Shown here piece by piece: positions 7,780 through 15,550 of a stretch of DNA of 48,882 nt. Source of the DNA: JBOHUC01 sp050733935 (GTDB taxonomy: Bacteria; Eisenbacteria; RBG-16-71-46; DASYSL01); contig JBOHUC010000063.1 in NCBI GenBank assembly GCA_050733935.1, forward strand, positions 1 through 48,882, written 5' to 3'. Both the position numbers and the translations under genes were made by a program. Position 1 is the stretch's first letter; each line of letters opens with the position of its first letter. The notes beneath the pieces were generated by a model that made no database searches, was not told where the DNA came from, and saw only the letters and a list, made by a program, of their open reading frames with translations.

Positions 7780-8943
7780 ATGCTGCGAATCACCGCCCGA
7801 CTGGTCTGCCTGGGGCTGGCTGTGGCGCCGTTCGTCCGACCCGACCCGAGCTTCGCCTGGGGAGGGACCGGCCACCGCGTCATCGCGTCCCGTTACAGCG
7901 CGAGCCTTCCCGGTCCCATGAACGGTCTCGCATTGAACGATGCGTGGGTCGTGGATCACGTCATGGATCCGGACGCGAGGAAGAGCACGGTTCCGTCGGA
8001 GCGCTACCGGCACTACATTGACATCGACGCCTATCCCGAGTATCACGCGGGCACGTTGTCCCACGATCGCGCCGTGCTCGAAGCGGCCTACGGTGCGGCG
8101 CAGGTCGAGCAGTGGGGGATCGTGCCGTGGGCGATCGGCGAGGTCGTCGACTCGATGACCGCCGCGATGGAGCGTGCCGACTGGACGCGCGTGCGCTTCT
8201 GGACGGCGGATCTCTGCCACTACGTGGGCGACCTGCACCAGCCGCTCCACTGCACGTTGAACTACGACGGCCAGCTCACCGGGAACAACGGCATTCACTA
8301 TCGCTACGAGAGCCGCATGCTCGACCTGAACTCGGGGGCGCTCGTCCTGCCGGCCGGCGCCTACACGTATTATCCGAGCCCGGTGGACGCGGCGTTCGAG
8401 TTCGCCGGCCAGTCGCAAATTAGAGTCGCCGAGGTGATCGACGCGGACAACGCGGCGAAGGCGGTGTCCGGCGGTTCCGTCACTTCGCCGGCGTACTATT
8501 CCGAGCTGTGGAACCGGACGCGCCAGCTCACGCTCACCCGTCTCACGCAGGCGGCGGTGGTCACGGCCTCGTTCGTCTACACGGCCTGGGTGAACGCGGG
8601 ACATCCCGTGATTCCGGGCTCGACCGTGGGCGTCGATCCGGCGGATCCCGGAGCGGATGGCGGACGCCGCGAGATGCTCGAGCTCTCGGCGTCTCCCTCG
8701 CCGACGACGGGACAGGTGACCGTGCAGTACCTATTGCCGGCGGCGGGGGCGGTGACGCTCGAAGCGTACGACGTGACCGGAAAGCGGATCGCAACGCTCC
8801 TCGACGGCGAGCAGGCCGCGGGACCGGGAAGCGTGAGCTGGAACCTCCGGAACGGGGCCGCTCCGGTGCCCGCGGGTCAGTACTTCCTGCGGCTCACGCA
8901 GTCCGGTCGCATCGCGCATGCGCGCGTGACGCTCGCTCCTTGA
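7780..8943 (+). CDS. Secreted S1/P1-family nuclease with C-terminal sorting-type domain
   Basis: A 387-residue zinc nuclease that should cleave single-stranded DNA or RNA outside the cytoplasm. A signal peptide ends in FA-W (residues 25-27). Trp27 would become the mature N-terminus, which in this family binds zinc. Further ligands are visible: His32 (GHRVIA), the Asp and His in DPD and YRHYIDID, HYVGDLHQPLH and NGIH. After the nuclease domain, about 90 residues from LSASPSPTTGQ to the end resemble a FlgD-like/type IX C-terminal domain (AYDVTGKRIATL, PAGQYFLRL). The longer open frame from 7669 includes a palindrome and lacks a signal peptide, so ATG 7780 is preferred although no clear ribosome-binding site precedes it. 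Confidence 0.88.
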   Translation: MLRITARLVCLGLAVAPFVRPDPSFAWGGTGHRVIASRYSASLPGPMNGLALNDAWVVDHVMDPDARKSTVPSERYRHYIDIDAYPEYHAGTLSHDRAVLEAAYGAAQVEQWGIVPWAIGEVVDSMTAAMERADWTRVRFWTADLCHYVGDLHQPLHCTLNYDGQLTGNNGIHYRYESRMLDLNSGALVLPAGAYTYYPSPVDAAFEFAGQSQIRVAEVIDADNAAKAVSGGSVTSPAYYSELWNRTRQLTLTRLTQAAVVTASFVYTAWVNAGHPVIPGSTVGVDPADPGADGGRREMLELSASPSPTTGQVTVQYLLPAAGAVTLEAYDVTGKRIATLLDGEQAAGPGSVSWNLRNGAAPVPAGQYFLRLTQSGRIAHARVTLAP

Positions 8944-8995
8944 CGCGCCTCCACACCGACTGACCCCGACCCACTCGTCCCCGCGGAGCCAGGGA

Positions 8996-9646
8996 ATGCC
9001 CCAGGGCTACTTTCTCGCCATTGCCGGAAACATCGGAGTCGGAAAGACCGATCTCACCGACCGCCTCGCGGCGGAGCTGGGATGGAAGGTCTATTACGAG
9101 CCGGTGATCGAGAACCCGTATCTCGATCCGTTCTACCAGGACATGCAGCGCTGGTCGTTCCACTTGCAGATTTACTTCCTCGCGGAGCGCTTCAAGGCGC
9201 AGGTGCGCATCGGGCAGTCCGGCGAGGCGTTCATCCAGGATCGGACGATTTACGAGGACGCGGAGATCTTCGCGAAGACGCTGCTCGAGCAGGGCTCGAT
9301 GACGAAGGTCGATTACGAGAACTACACCGAGCTGTTCCACTGCATGACCGACTTCCTGCGCCCGCCCGACCTCATCATCTATCTCCACGCGAGCCCCGAC
9401 ACGCTGCTCGAGCGCATCGCGAAGCGCGGCCGCGAGAGCGAGAAAGCGATCTCGCGCGACTACCTTGCACGTCTCGGGAATGCCTACGACGACTGGATCG
9501 CGCGCGTCTCGAAAGTGCGGGAAGTCAAAGTGATCGACACCGACTCGATCCCGATCAAGGGACCGACGGCGGCCTTCAACGACCTCGTCCTCGAATTGAA
9601 GCGCCGTTACCCCCCGCAGGTCCCGCTCCACCTCCCGCACGGCTAG
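8996..9646 (+). CDS. Deoxynucleoside kinase (dCK/dGK family)
   Basis: 216 residues with P-loop GNIGVGKTDL at the N-terminus, the DRT motif in QDRTIYEDAEIF and a lid region RIAKRGRESE. These define the deoxyadenosine/deoxyguanosine/deoxycytidine kinase family, which phosphorylates deoxynucleosides with ATP in the salvage pathway. Substrate preference cannot be read from the sequence. ATG 8996 is preceded by AGGGA at only two bases and by GGAGCC further upstream. It lies 52 bases downstream of the nuclease gene in the same direction, so a shared transcript (nucleic acid degradation plus nucleoside salvage) is possible but unproven. Confidence 0.88.
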   Translation: MPQGYFLAIAGNIGVGKTDLTDRLAAELGWKVYYEPVIENPYLDPFYQDMQRWSFHLQIYFLAERFKAQVRIGQSGEAFIQDRTIYEDAEIFAKTLLEQGSMTKVDYENYTELFHCMTDFLRPPDLIIYLHASPDTLLERIAKRGRESEKAISRDYLARLGNAYDDWIARVSKVREVKVIDTDSIPIKGPTAAFNDLVLELKRRYPPQVPLHLPHG

Positions 9647-9855
9647 AGACTCCGCCCGCAACACACAGGAACCCAAAGCATTTCGTCCCCGCGATGACCC
9701 GCCGCCGGGCCGCGATTCGGCCACGGACTCCGAACGGAATCCGTACGCCCCGGCCGCCCATCCTGACGCCGCCCTGATGCCCTTCCGTGGTCCGATGGTT
9801 CGCGGAGGCCGCCGAGGACGCTCACCAGCGCGGCCCGTGGCTGTCGGAGGAGCCG

Positions 9856-10935
9856 ATGAAACCGCGAATGACAACCGAAGTGGTCGAGATCCGGCCACGG
9901 TTCGAACGCGATCCCGAGGGCCGGGGTCTCGAGAACTTTCTCGTGTCGCAATCGCAGTACGAGCACGCACATGCCCGCCGGGTGTTCGTGGGACACCTCA
10001 CGGTTCTCCTCGGCATCCTGGTCTGGCTGTACGCGGTTCACGTTCTCGATTCACCGTGGAGCGAGGTGTTGCTCGGGGCGTACGCCGTCGCAGCGGTGGG
10101 CCTCGGTCTCTCCCTCGTCTTCGAGTGGCGGTGGAGCCGGCGGCTTGCGAACTCCCGGCGCGTTTTCCCCCCTGTCGGGATCGTCGCGGCCGCCGTGCTC
10201 CTGCTTTCGCTTTCGGTTTCGACGGGCGCGTCGTGGGCGACACCGTCGTCCACTTACTGGACGCCCATGACGATGGACATCCAGGCCCGAAACGTCCTCC
10301 ACGTCGGAGTGGACAACTACTTCACCGTGCTCCGGAAATCGAGCGACGGGAGCGGTGACTTCGCAACCGACTTCGGGCTCACGATGGGCGTGCTCCCGTT
10401 CCAGAAGGTCCAGATGGAGGTCGGCGTCGACGCGCTCGAGCCGACGGACGATCCGCTCTACTTCAACGCGAAGATCGGCGCGCCCGAGGGCGCCCTCTTC
10501 GGCGGAGCTCCGACCTTCCAGATCGGTGTCTTCAATGTCGGCACCGAGAAGAACGTGACCAACTACAACATCGGCTACGCCGTGGTCGGCAAGTCGATAT
10601 CGGGCGTGGGGCGGCTCTCGGCCGGACCGTACGTCGGGAACGGCGCGGTCCTGCGGGACGCAGAGGGCCAGAAGGAGAACACGGGCTTCATGGTCGCCTT
10701 CGACCGCGGATTCGTCCCGGCGAAGACCGCAGCCGGAGCCGAGTTCAACCGGCTCGTCCTGGCCGCCGACTACGCCTCGGGCAAGAACGCCCTTGGAGGC
10801 GGTGGCGTGGGCCTCTACTACTGCTTCCATCCGGACGTGAGCCTCCTGACCGGCCCCGTGTGGTTCAACGAGGAGGCCATCAACGGAAAGCCCAAGTGGA
10901 CCATCCAGCTCGACATCAATCGCGCTCTGTTCTGA
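9856..10935 (+). CDS. Two-TM membrane domain fused to a porin-like barrel, first gene of the kdp locus
   Basis: ATG 9856 has a strong GGAGGAG five bases upstream, so the 359-residue form is preferred over a start at 9787. Residues 46-63 and 70-89 are two membrane helices, and residues 90-102 are basic. Residues 103-128 (VFPPVGIVAAAVLLLSLSVS, then TGASWATP) look exactly like a Sec signal peptide. The remaining 230 residues alternate in a beta-barrel manner (FQIGVFNVG, GVGLYYCFHPDVSLLTGPVWF, IQLDINRALF) and end in Phe, as outer-membrane proteins do. This may be a true fusion, or two genes joined by a sequence error. Position suggests a role in bringing K+ across the envelope; that is inference. 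Confidence 0.65.
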   Translation: MKPRMTTEVVEIRPRFERDPEGRGLENFLVSQSQYEHAHARRVFVGHLTVLLGILVWLYAVHVLDSPWSEVLLGAYAVAAVGLGLSLVFEWRWSRRLANSRRVFPPVGIVAAAVLLLSLSVSTGASWATPSSTYWTPMTMDIQARNVLHVGVDNYFTVLRKSSDGSGDFATDFGLTMGVLPFQKVQMEVGVDALEPTDDPLYFNAKIGAPEGALFGGAPTFQIGVFNVGTEKNVTNYNIGYAVVGKSISGVGRLSAGPYVGNGAVLRDAEGQKENTGFMVAFDRGFVPAKTAAGAEFNRLVLAADYASGKNALGGGGVGLYYCFHPDVSLLTGPVWFNEEAINGKPKWTIQLDINRALF

Positions 10936-10975
10936 CAGTACGGGCGGCGACGGCGCTGCCCGGGAGGGAGGAAGC

Positions 10976-11059
10976 ATGCTGCTGGTCGGAATGATTGCCC
11001 TCGGCGTCGTGGCGTTCGCGGCCATGTTCGCGTTCATCACCGCCTGCGAGAAGGTGTGA
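10976..11059 (+). CDS. 27-residue single-helix membrane peptide upstream of kdpF
   Basis: ATG 10976 follows a very strong ribosome-binding site (GGGAGGGAGG). The frame encodes MLLVGMIALGVVAFAAMFAF then ITACEKV and a TGA at 11057-11059: one membrane helix with a short charged tail. It ends four bases before the kdpF start, so the two are surely co-transcribed. From memory, short frames with a similar hydrophobic-plus-Cys tail precede kdpF in other bacteria, but I know of no assigned function. It may be an additional small subunit or stabiliser of the Kdp complex. Confidence 0.6.
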   Translation: MLLVGMIALGVVAFAAMFAFITACEKV

Positions 11060-11063
11060 CGCC

Positions 11064-11144
11064 ATGAACACGGCCATGCTCGTGGTGAGCGTCCTCGTGT
11101 TCGCGTACCTCTTCTACGCGATGATCCGTCCCGAGCGCTTCTAG
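11064..11144 (+). CDS. kdpF: KdpF, small stabilising subunit of the K+-transporting ATPase
   Basis: 26 residues, too short for most gene finders. The sequence ends AYLFYAMIRPERF, matching the KdpF pattern YLxYALxxPExF. KdpF is a single-helix inner-membrane peptide that stabilises the KdpABC complex. It lies between the 27-residue peptide gene (4-base gap) and kdpA (18-base gap). Confidence 0.8.
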   Translation: MNTAMLVVSVLVFAYLFYAMIRPERF

Positions 11145-11162
11145 CTCCAGGGAGCGACTGCA

Positions 11163-12875
11163 ATGGGAACCGAAATCCTGGCGATCGTCCTCACGATCGC
11201 ATTCACGGCGGCGACGAGCATCCCGCTCGGTCGCTACATGGCCCGCGTCTTCAGCGGGGGCCGGACGTGGCTCGATCCCGTGCTCGGCCCGATCGAGCGC
11301 CTCGTCTTGCGCTTCACGGGCGTCGATCCCAAAGACGAGCAGGACTGGAAGGCGTACGCGCGTTCCATGCTGGTGTCGAACCTCGTCATGTGGCTCGCCA
11401 CGTTCGCGATCGTAACGCTGCAGAAGGTCCTGTTCCTCAACCCGGACGGCATCGCGGCGATGGAGCCCACGCTCGCGTTCAATACGATCTCGAGCTTCGT
11501 GACGAACACGAACCTCCAGCACTACAGCGGGGAGACCGGGGCGTCGTACTTGTCCCAGATGTTCGTCATGACGTTCCTCCAGTTCGTCACGGCGGGAACC
11601 GGCATGGCCGCACTCGTGGCCATCATCCGGGCTCTGGGCGGGAACCGGCTCGTGAAGCTCGGGAACTTCTACGTGGACCTCACCCGTGCGTGTGTGCGCG
11701 TGCTTCTTCCGCTCTCGGTCGTGGTCGCGCTCGTCATCCTGAGCCAGGGCACGCCGATGACGTTCGAGCCGGCCGCGAAGGCCGTCACCCTCGAGGGCGT
11801 CGAGCAGACGATCGCGCGCGGGCCGGCGGCCGCGATGGTCGCGATCAAGCAGCTCGGAACGAACGGCGGCGGGTTCTTCGGTCCGAACTCCGCCCATCCG
11901 TACGAGAACCCGACGCCGGTGTCGAACTTCGCCGAGACCTGGTCGATCACGGTCATCCCGATGGCCATGGTTTGGGCGCTCGGCGAGATGCTGCGCCGCC
12001 GCCGGCTCGCACTCGTCCTCTCGCTCACGATGTTCGCGCTCTATCTGCCGCTCGTGGGATTCGCCGTGTCGCAGGAGCTTCGCGGGAACCCGGCCGTCGC
12101 CGCAATGGGCGTCGACCAGTCGACGGGGTCCATGGAGGGGAAGGAAGTCCGCTTCGGCGCCGGCCTGTCCGCGCTGTGGGCCTCGACGACGACCGTGACT
12201 TCGAACGGTTCCGTGAACTCGATGCACGACTCCATGACGCCCCTCGGCGGACTCGTGCCGCTCACCGGCATGTGGCTCAACAACATCTTCGGCGGCGTGG
12301 GAGTCGGGTTCATCAACATGCTCGTGTTCGTGATCGTGACCGTGTTCGTGGCCGGGATGATGATCGGCCGCACGCCCGAGTTCCTGGGGAAGAAGGTCGA
12401 GAGCAAGGAGATGAAGCTCGCGAGCCTCGCACTGCTCGCGCACCCGCTCTTCATCCTGTGTGGAACCTCGGTGGCCTGCTACGTCTGGGCGACGACCGCG
12501 GATCCCGGGACCGCGCTCGGGTGGCTCAAGAACCCGGGCCCGCACGGCTTCTCCGAAATGCTCTATGAATTCAGCTCGGCGGCCGCGAACAACGGCTCGG
12601 GCTTCGAGGGCCTCGGCGACAACAACCCGTTCTGGAACATCTCGACCGGGCTCGTGATGCTGCTCGCCCGCTACATCCCGATCATTGCGCCGCTCGCCCT
12701 TGCGGCTTCGCTCGCCGCGAAGCCCGCCGCGCCCGAGACCGCAGGCTCGCTGCGCGCCGATTCGGCAACGTTTGGCGCCACGCTCTGGTCGGTCGTTGTG
12801 ATCCTCGGACTCCTCATGTTCATGCCGGTCGCCGTGCTCGGCCCCATCGCCGAGCACCTGGCGATGATGCGGTAG
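11163..12875 (+). CDS. kdpA: KdpA, K+-binding and translocating subunit
   Basis: 570 residues, the usual KdpA length, with about ten membrane helices. The selectivity-filter segments typical of this K+-channel-like family are visible: TNTNLQHYSGE, TNGGGFFGPNSAHPYENPT, TSNGSVNSMHDSMTPLGG and NNGSGFEGLGDNN. KdpA takes up K+ from the periplasmic side and passes it to KdpB. The ATG has GGGAG nine bases upstream. It is followed after ten bases by kdpC rather than kdpB. Confidence 0.97.
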   Translation: MGTEILAIVLTIAFTAATSIPLGRYMARVFSGGRTWLDPVLGPIERLVLRFTGVDPKDEQDWKAYARSMLVSNLVMWLATFAIVTLQKVLFLNPDGIAAMEPTLAFNTISSFVTNTNLQHYSGETGASYLSQMFVMTFLQFVTAGTGMAALVAIIRALGGNRLVKLGNFYVDLTRACVRVLLPLSVVVALVILSQGTPMTFEPAAKAVTLEGVEQTIARGPAAAMVAIKQLGTNGGGFFGPNSAHPYENPTPVSNFAETWSITVIPMAMVWALGEMLRRRRLALVLSLTMFALYLPLVGFAVSQELRGNPAVAAMGVDQSTGSMEGKEVRFGAGLSALWASTTTVTSNGSVNSMHDSMTPLGGLVPLTGMWLNNIFGGVGVGFINMLVFVIVTVFVAGMMIGRTPEFLGKKVESKEMKLASLALLAHPLFILCGTSVACYVWATTADPGTALGWLKNPGPHGFSEMLYEFSSAAANNGSGFEGLGDNNPFWNISTGLVMLLARYIPIIAPLALAASLAAKPAAPETAGSLRADSATFGATLWSVVVILGLLMFMPVAVLGPIAEHLAMMR

Positions 12876-12885
12876 GGGGCGCACC

Positions 12886-13461
12886 ATGTCGGAACTGAGA
12901 CGCGGAATCCTGTACACGGTCGTGACGATGCTCCTGTTCGGGGGCGCGTATCACCTCTTCGTCTGGGGAGTAGGCCGGGTGGTCTTTCCGCGGCAGTCCG
13001 AGGGAAGCCTCCTCCAGCGCGCGAACGGAACGATCGTTGGATCGTCCCTCCTGGCCCAGGCGTTCACCCGGCCTGAGTACTTCCACCCGCGCCCCTCGGG
13101 CGTCGACTACAACGCGGCCTCGACGGGCGGAACGAACTACTGCCCTTCGAACCCGGACCACCTCGCGGCGGTCGCGGGACGGCTTGCGGCGATCGATTCG
13201 CTCGAGGGCGTATCACCGGAGCGCGTTCCCTCCGAGATGGTGACGGCGAGCGGCGCAGGGCTCGACCCGCACATTCCGCCGGACGGGGCCGAGATCCAGG
13301 TAGCGCGGGTCGCGCGCGCGCGGGGGATGAACCCCGACCGCGTGCGGGAACTCGTGCGCGCACACACGGAGAGTCCGTGGCTCGGCATCTTCGGCAAGGC
13401 GCGCGTGAACGTGCTCGAGCTCAATCTCGCGCTCGACGCAAACGGGCGGAGGACGCCATGA
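12886..13461 (+). CDS. kdpC: KdpC, accessory subunit of the K+-transporting ATPase
   Basis: 191 residues: one N-terminal membrane helix (about 8-30), then the conserved periplasmic domain. Family motifs are clear: GSSLLAQAFTRPEYFHPRPS, NYCPSNP, SGAGLDPHIPPDGAEIQVARVA and the C-terminal RVNVLELNLALD. KdpC is needed for assembly and for high K+ affinity of KdpFABC. Its TGA overlaps the kdpB ATG (ATGA), indicating translational coupling. Its place between kdpA and kdpB differs from the canonical A-B-C order. Confidence 0.95.
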   Translation: MSELRRGILYTVVTMLLFGGAYHLFVWGVGRVVFPRQSEGSLLQRANGTIVGSSLLAQAFTRPEYFHPRPSGVDYNAASTGGTNYCPSNPDHLAAVAGRLAAIDSLEGVSPERVPSEMVTASGAGLDPHIPPDGAEIQVARVARARGMNPDRVRELVRAHTESPWLGIFGKARVNVLELNLALDANGRRTP

Positions 13462-15500
13462 CCGAGCGCGCGCGGAAGATCAGCATGTGGGACGGCGGAA
13501 TCCTCGGGCGCGCCGTCCTCGACTCGATTCTCAAGCTCGATCCCCGGATCCAGATCAAGAATCCGGTCATGTTCACAGTCGAGATCGGGAGCGTGGTCAC
13601 GACCATCGTGTTCCTTCAGGAATGGCTCGGTGGAACCGGAAACCCGCTCTTCACCGGGCAGGTCGCGTTCTGGCTCTGGTTCACGGTCGTGTTCGCGAAC
13701 TTTGCCGAGGCGATGGCCGAGGGCCGCGGCAAGGCCCAGGCGGGCACGCTGCGCAAGACCCTGACCCACACGATGGCGAACCGGATCGCGAACGGCGACC
13801 GCACCGAGAGCGTGCCGGCTTCGAGCCTCCGCAAGGACGACATCGTGATCGTCCGGGCCGGAGAGCTCATCCCCTCGGATGGCGACATCGTCGAAGGTGT
13901 GGCTTCGGTCGACGAGTCCGCGATCACCGGCGAGTCGGCCCCGGTCATCCGGGAGTCGGGGGGCGATCGCTCCGCGGTCACCGGCGGCACGCGCGTGATC
14001 TCGGACTGGCTTCGGATCCGGATCACGTCGGAGCCCGGCCAGACGTTCCTCGATCGGATGATCCGGCTCGTCGAAGGCGCGGAGCGTCAGAAGACGCCGA
14101 ACGAGATCGCGCTCAACATCCTGCTCGCCGTGCTCACGATGATCTTCCTGCTCGTGGTCGTCACGCTCCAGCCGTTCGCAAAGTACGCCGGAACGGAGAT
14201 TCCGGTCCCGGTCCTGATCGCACTCCTCGTGTGTCTCATCCCGACCACAATCGGAGCGCTGATCTCGGCGATCGGGATCGCCGGCATGGACCGGCTCGTC
14301 CAGCACAACGTGCTCGCGATGTCCGGGCGTGCGGTCGAAGCGGCGGGGGACGTGGATACGTTGCTCCTCGACAAGACCGGCACGATCACGCTCGGAAACC
14401 GCCAGGCGATCGAGTTTGTACCGGCTCCGGGGGTCGCCGAGAGCGAGTTGGCCGACGCGGCCCAGCTCGCTTCGCTTGCCGACGAAACGCCCGAGGGCCG
14501 CTCGATCGTCACGCTCGCGAAACAGAAGTTCCAGCTCAGAGGCCGGGATCTCGGGGAGCGCCATGTGGGATTCGTTCCGTTCACCGCGCAGACGCGCATG
14601 TCGGGCGTGAACCTCGACGGTCGCGAGATCCGGAAAGGCGCCGCCGATGCGATCGCGCGCTACGTGCAGGAGAACGGCGGGGCGTACTCGGGCGAGCTCC
14701 AGGCGGTCGTCGACCGGATCGCACGCTCCGGCGGAACGCCGCTCGTCGTGGCCGAAAGGAACCGCGCGCTCGGTGTCGTTCACCTCAAGGACATCGTGAA
14801 GGGCGGCATTCGCGATCGTTTCGCGGCTCTGCGCGCGATGGGGATCAAGACCGTGATGATCACCGGGGACAACCCCCTCACGGCGGCGTCCATCGCCGGC
14901 GAGGCGGGCGTCGACGACTTTCTCGCCGAGGCCACTCCCGAGCAGAAGATGACGCTCATCCGTCGCGAGCAGTCGGAGGGGAAGCTCGTCGCGATGACCG
15001 GGGACGGAACGAACGACGCTCCGGCGCTCGCGCAGGCCGACGTCGGCGTGGCGATGAACACGGGCACGAGCGCGGCCAAGGAGGCCGGGAACATGGTCGA
15101 CCTCGACTCGAACCCGACCAAGCTCCTCGAGATCGTCGAGATCGGAAAGCAGCTTCTCATGACGCGCGGGGCGTTGACCACGTTCTCGATCGCGAACGAC
15201 GTGGCGAAATACTTCGCGATCATCCCGGCCATGTTCATCCTGGCGTTCCCTCAGCTTGCGCCGCTCAACGTGATGCGCCTCGCGACCCCGCAGTCGGCGA
15301 TCCTGTCGGCTGTGATCTTCAACGCGCTCATCATCATCGGGCTCATCCCGCTCGCGCTCAAAGGGGTCGCCTACCGGCCGGTCGGCGCGGCGGCGGTCCT
15401 GCGTCGCAATCTACTCCTCTACGGCGTTGGAGGCGTCGTTGCTCCGTTCCTGGGAATCAAGCTGATCGACCTGTTCCTCTCGGCCGTCCGACTCGCGTAG
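13458..15500 (+). CDS. kdpB: KdpB, P-type ATPase subunit
   Basis: 680 residues. The phosphorylated Asp lies in DKTGTITLGN (Asp305). The actuator motif is TGES (in SAITGESAPVIRE) and the hinge motif is GDGTNDAPALAQADVGVAMN. The Ser of TGES, which in E. coli KdpB is the inhibitory phosphorylation site, is kept. KdpB hydrolyses ATP to drive K+ uptake through KdpA. The longest frame starts at 13377, but that region is kdpC in another frame. ATG 13458, overlapping the kdpC stop and starting MTERARKISMWDGG, is clearly the start. Confidence 0.97.
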   Translation: MTERARKISMWDGGILGRAVLDSILKLDPRIQIKNPVMFTVEIGSVVTTIVFLQEWLGGTGNPLFTGQVAFWLWFTVVFANFAEAMAEGRGKAQAGTLRKTLTHTMANRIANGDRTESVPASSLRKDDIVIVRAGELIPSDGDIVEGVASVDESAITGESAPVIRESGGDRSAVTGGTRVISDWLRIRITSEPGQTFLDRMIRLVEGAERQKTPNEIALNILLAVLTMIFLLVVVTLQPFAKYAGTEIPVPVLIALLVCLIPTTIGALISAIGIAGMDRLVQHNVLAMSGRAVEAAGDVDTLLLDKTGTITLGNRQAIEFVPAPGVAESELADAAQLASLADETPEGRSIVTLAKQKFQLRGRDLGERHVGFVPFTAQTRMSGVNLDGREIRKGAADAIARYVQENGGAYSGELQAVVDRIARSGGTPLVVAERNRALGVVHLKDIVKGGIRDRFAALRAMGIKTVMITGDNPLTAASIAGEAGVDDFLAEATPEQKMTLIRREQSEGKLVAMTGDGTNDAPALAQADVGVAMNTGTSAAKEAGNMVDLDSNPTKLLEIVEIGKQLLMTRGALTTFSIANDVAKYFAIIPAMFILAFPQLAPLNVMRLATPQSAILSAVIFNALIIIGLIPLALKGVAYRPVGAAAVLRRNLLLYGVGGVVAPFLGIKLIDLFLSAVRLA

Positions 15501-15550
15501 CGAGACGGCGACGTGCGCCGCTCCGCAACGTGCGGTAGGATCGGACGGCC

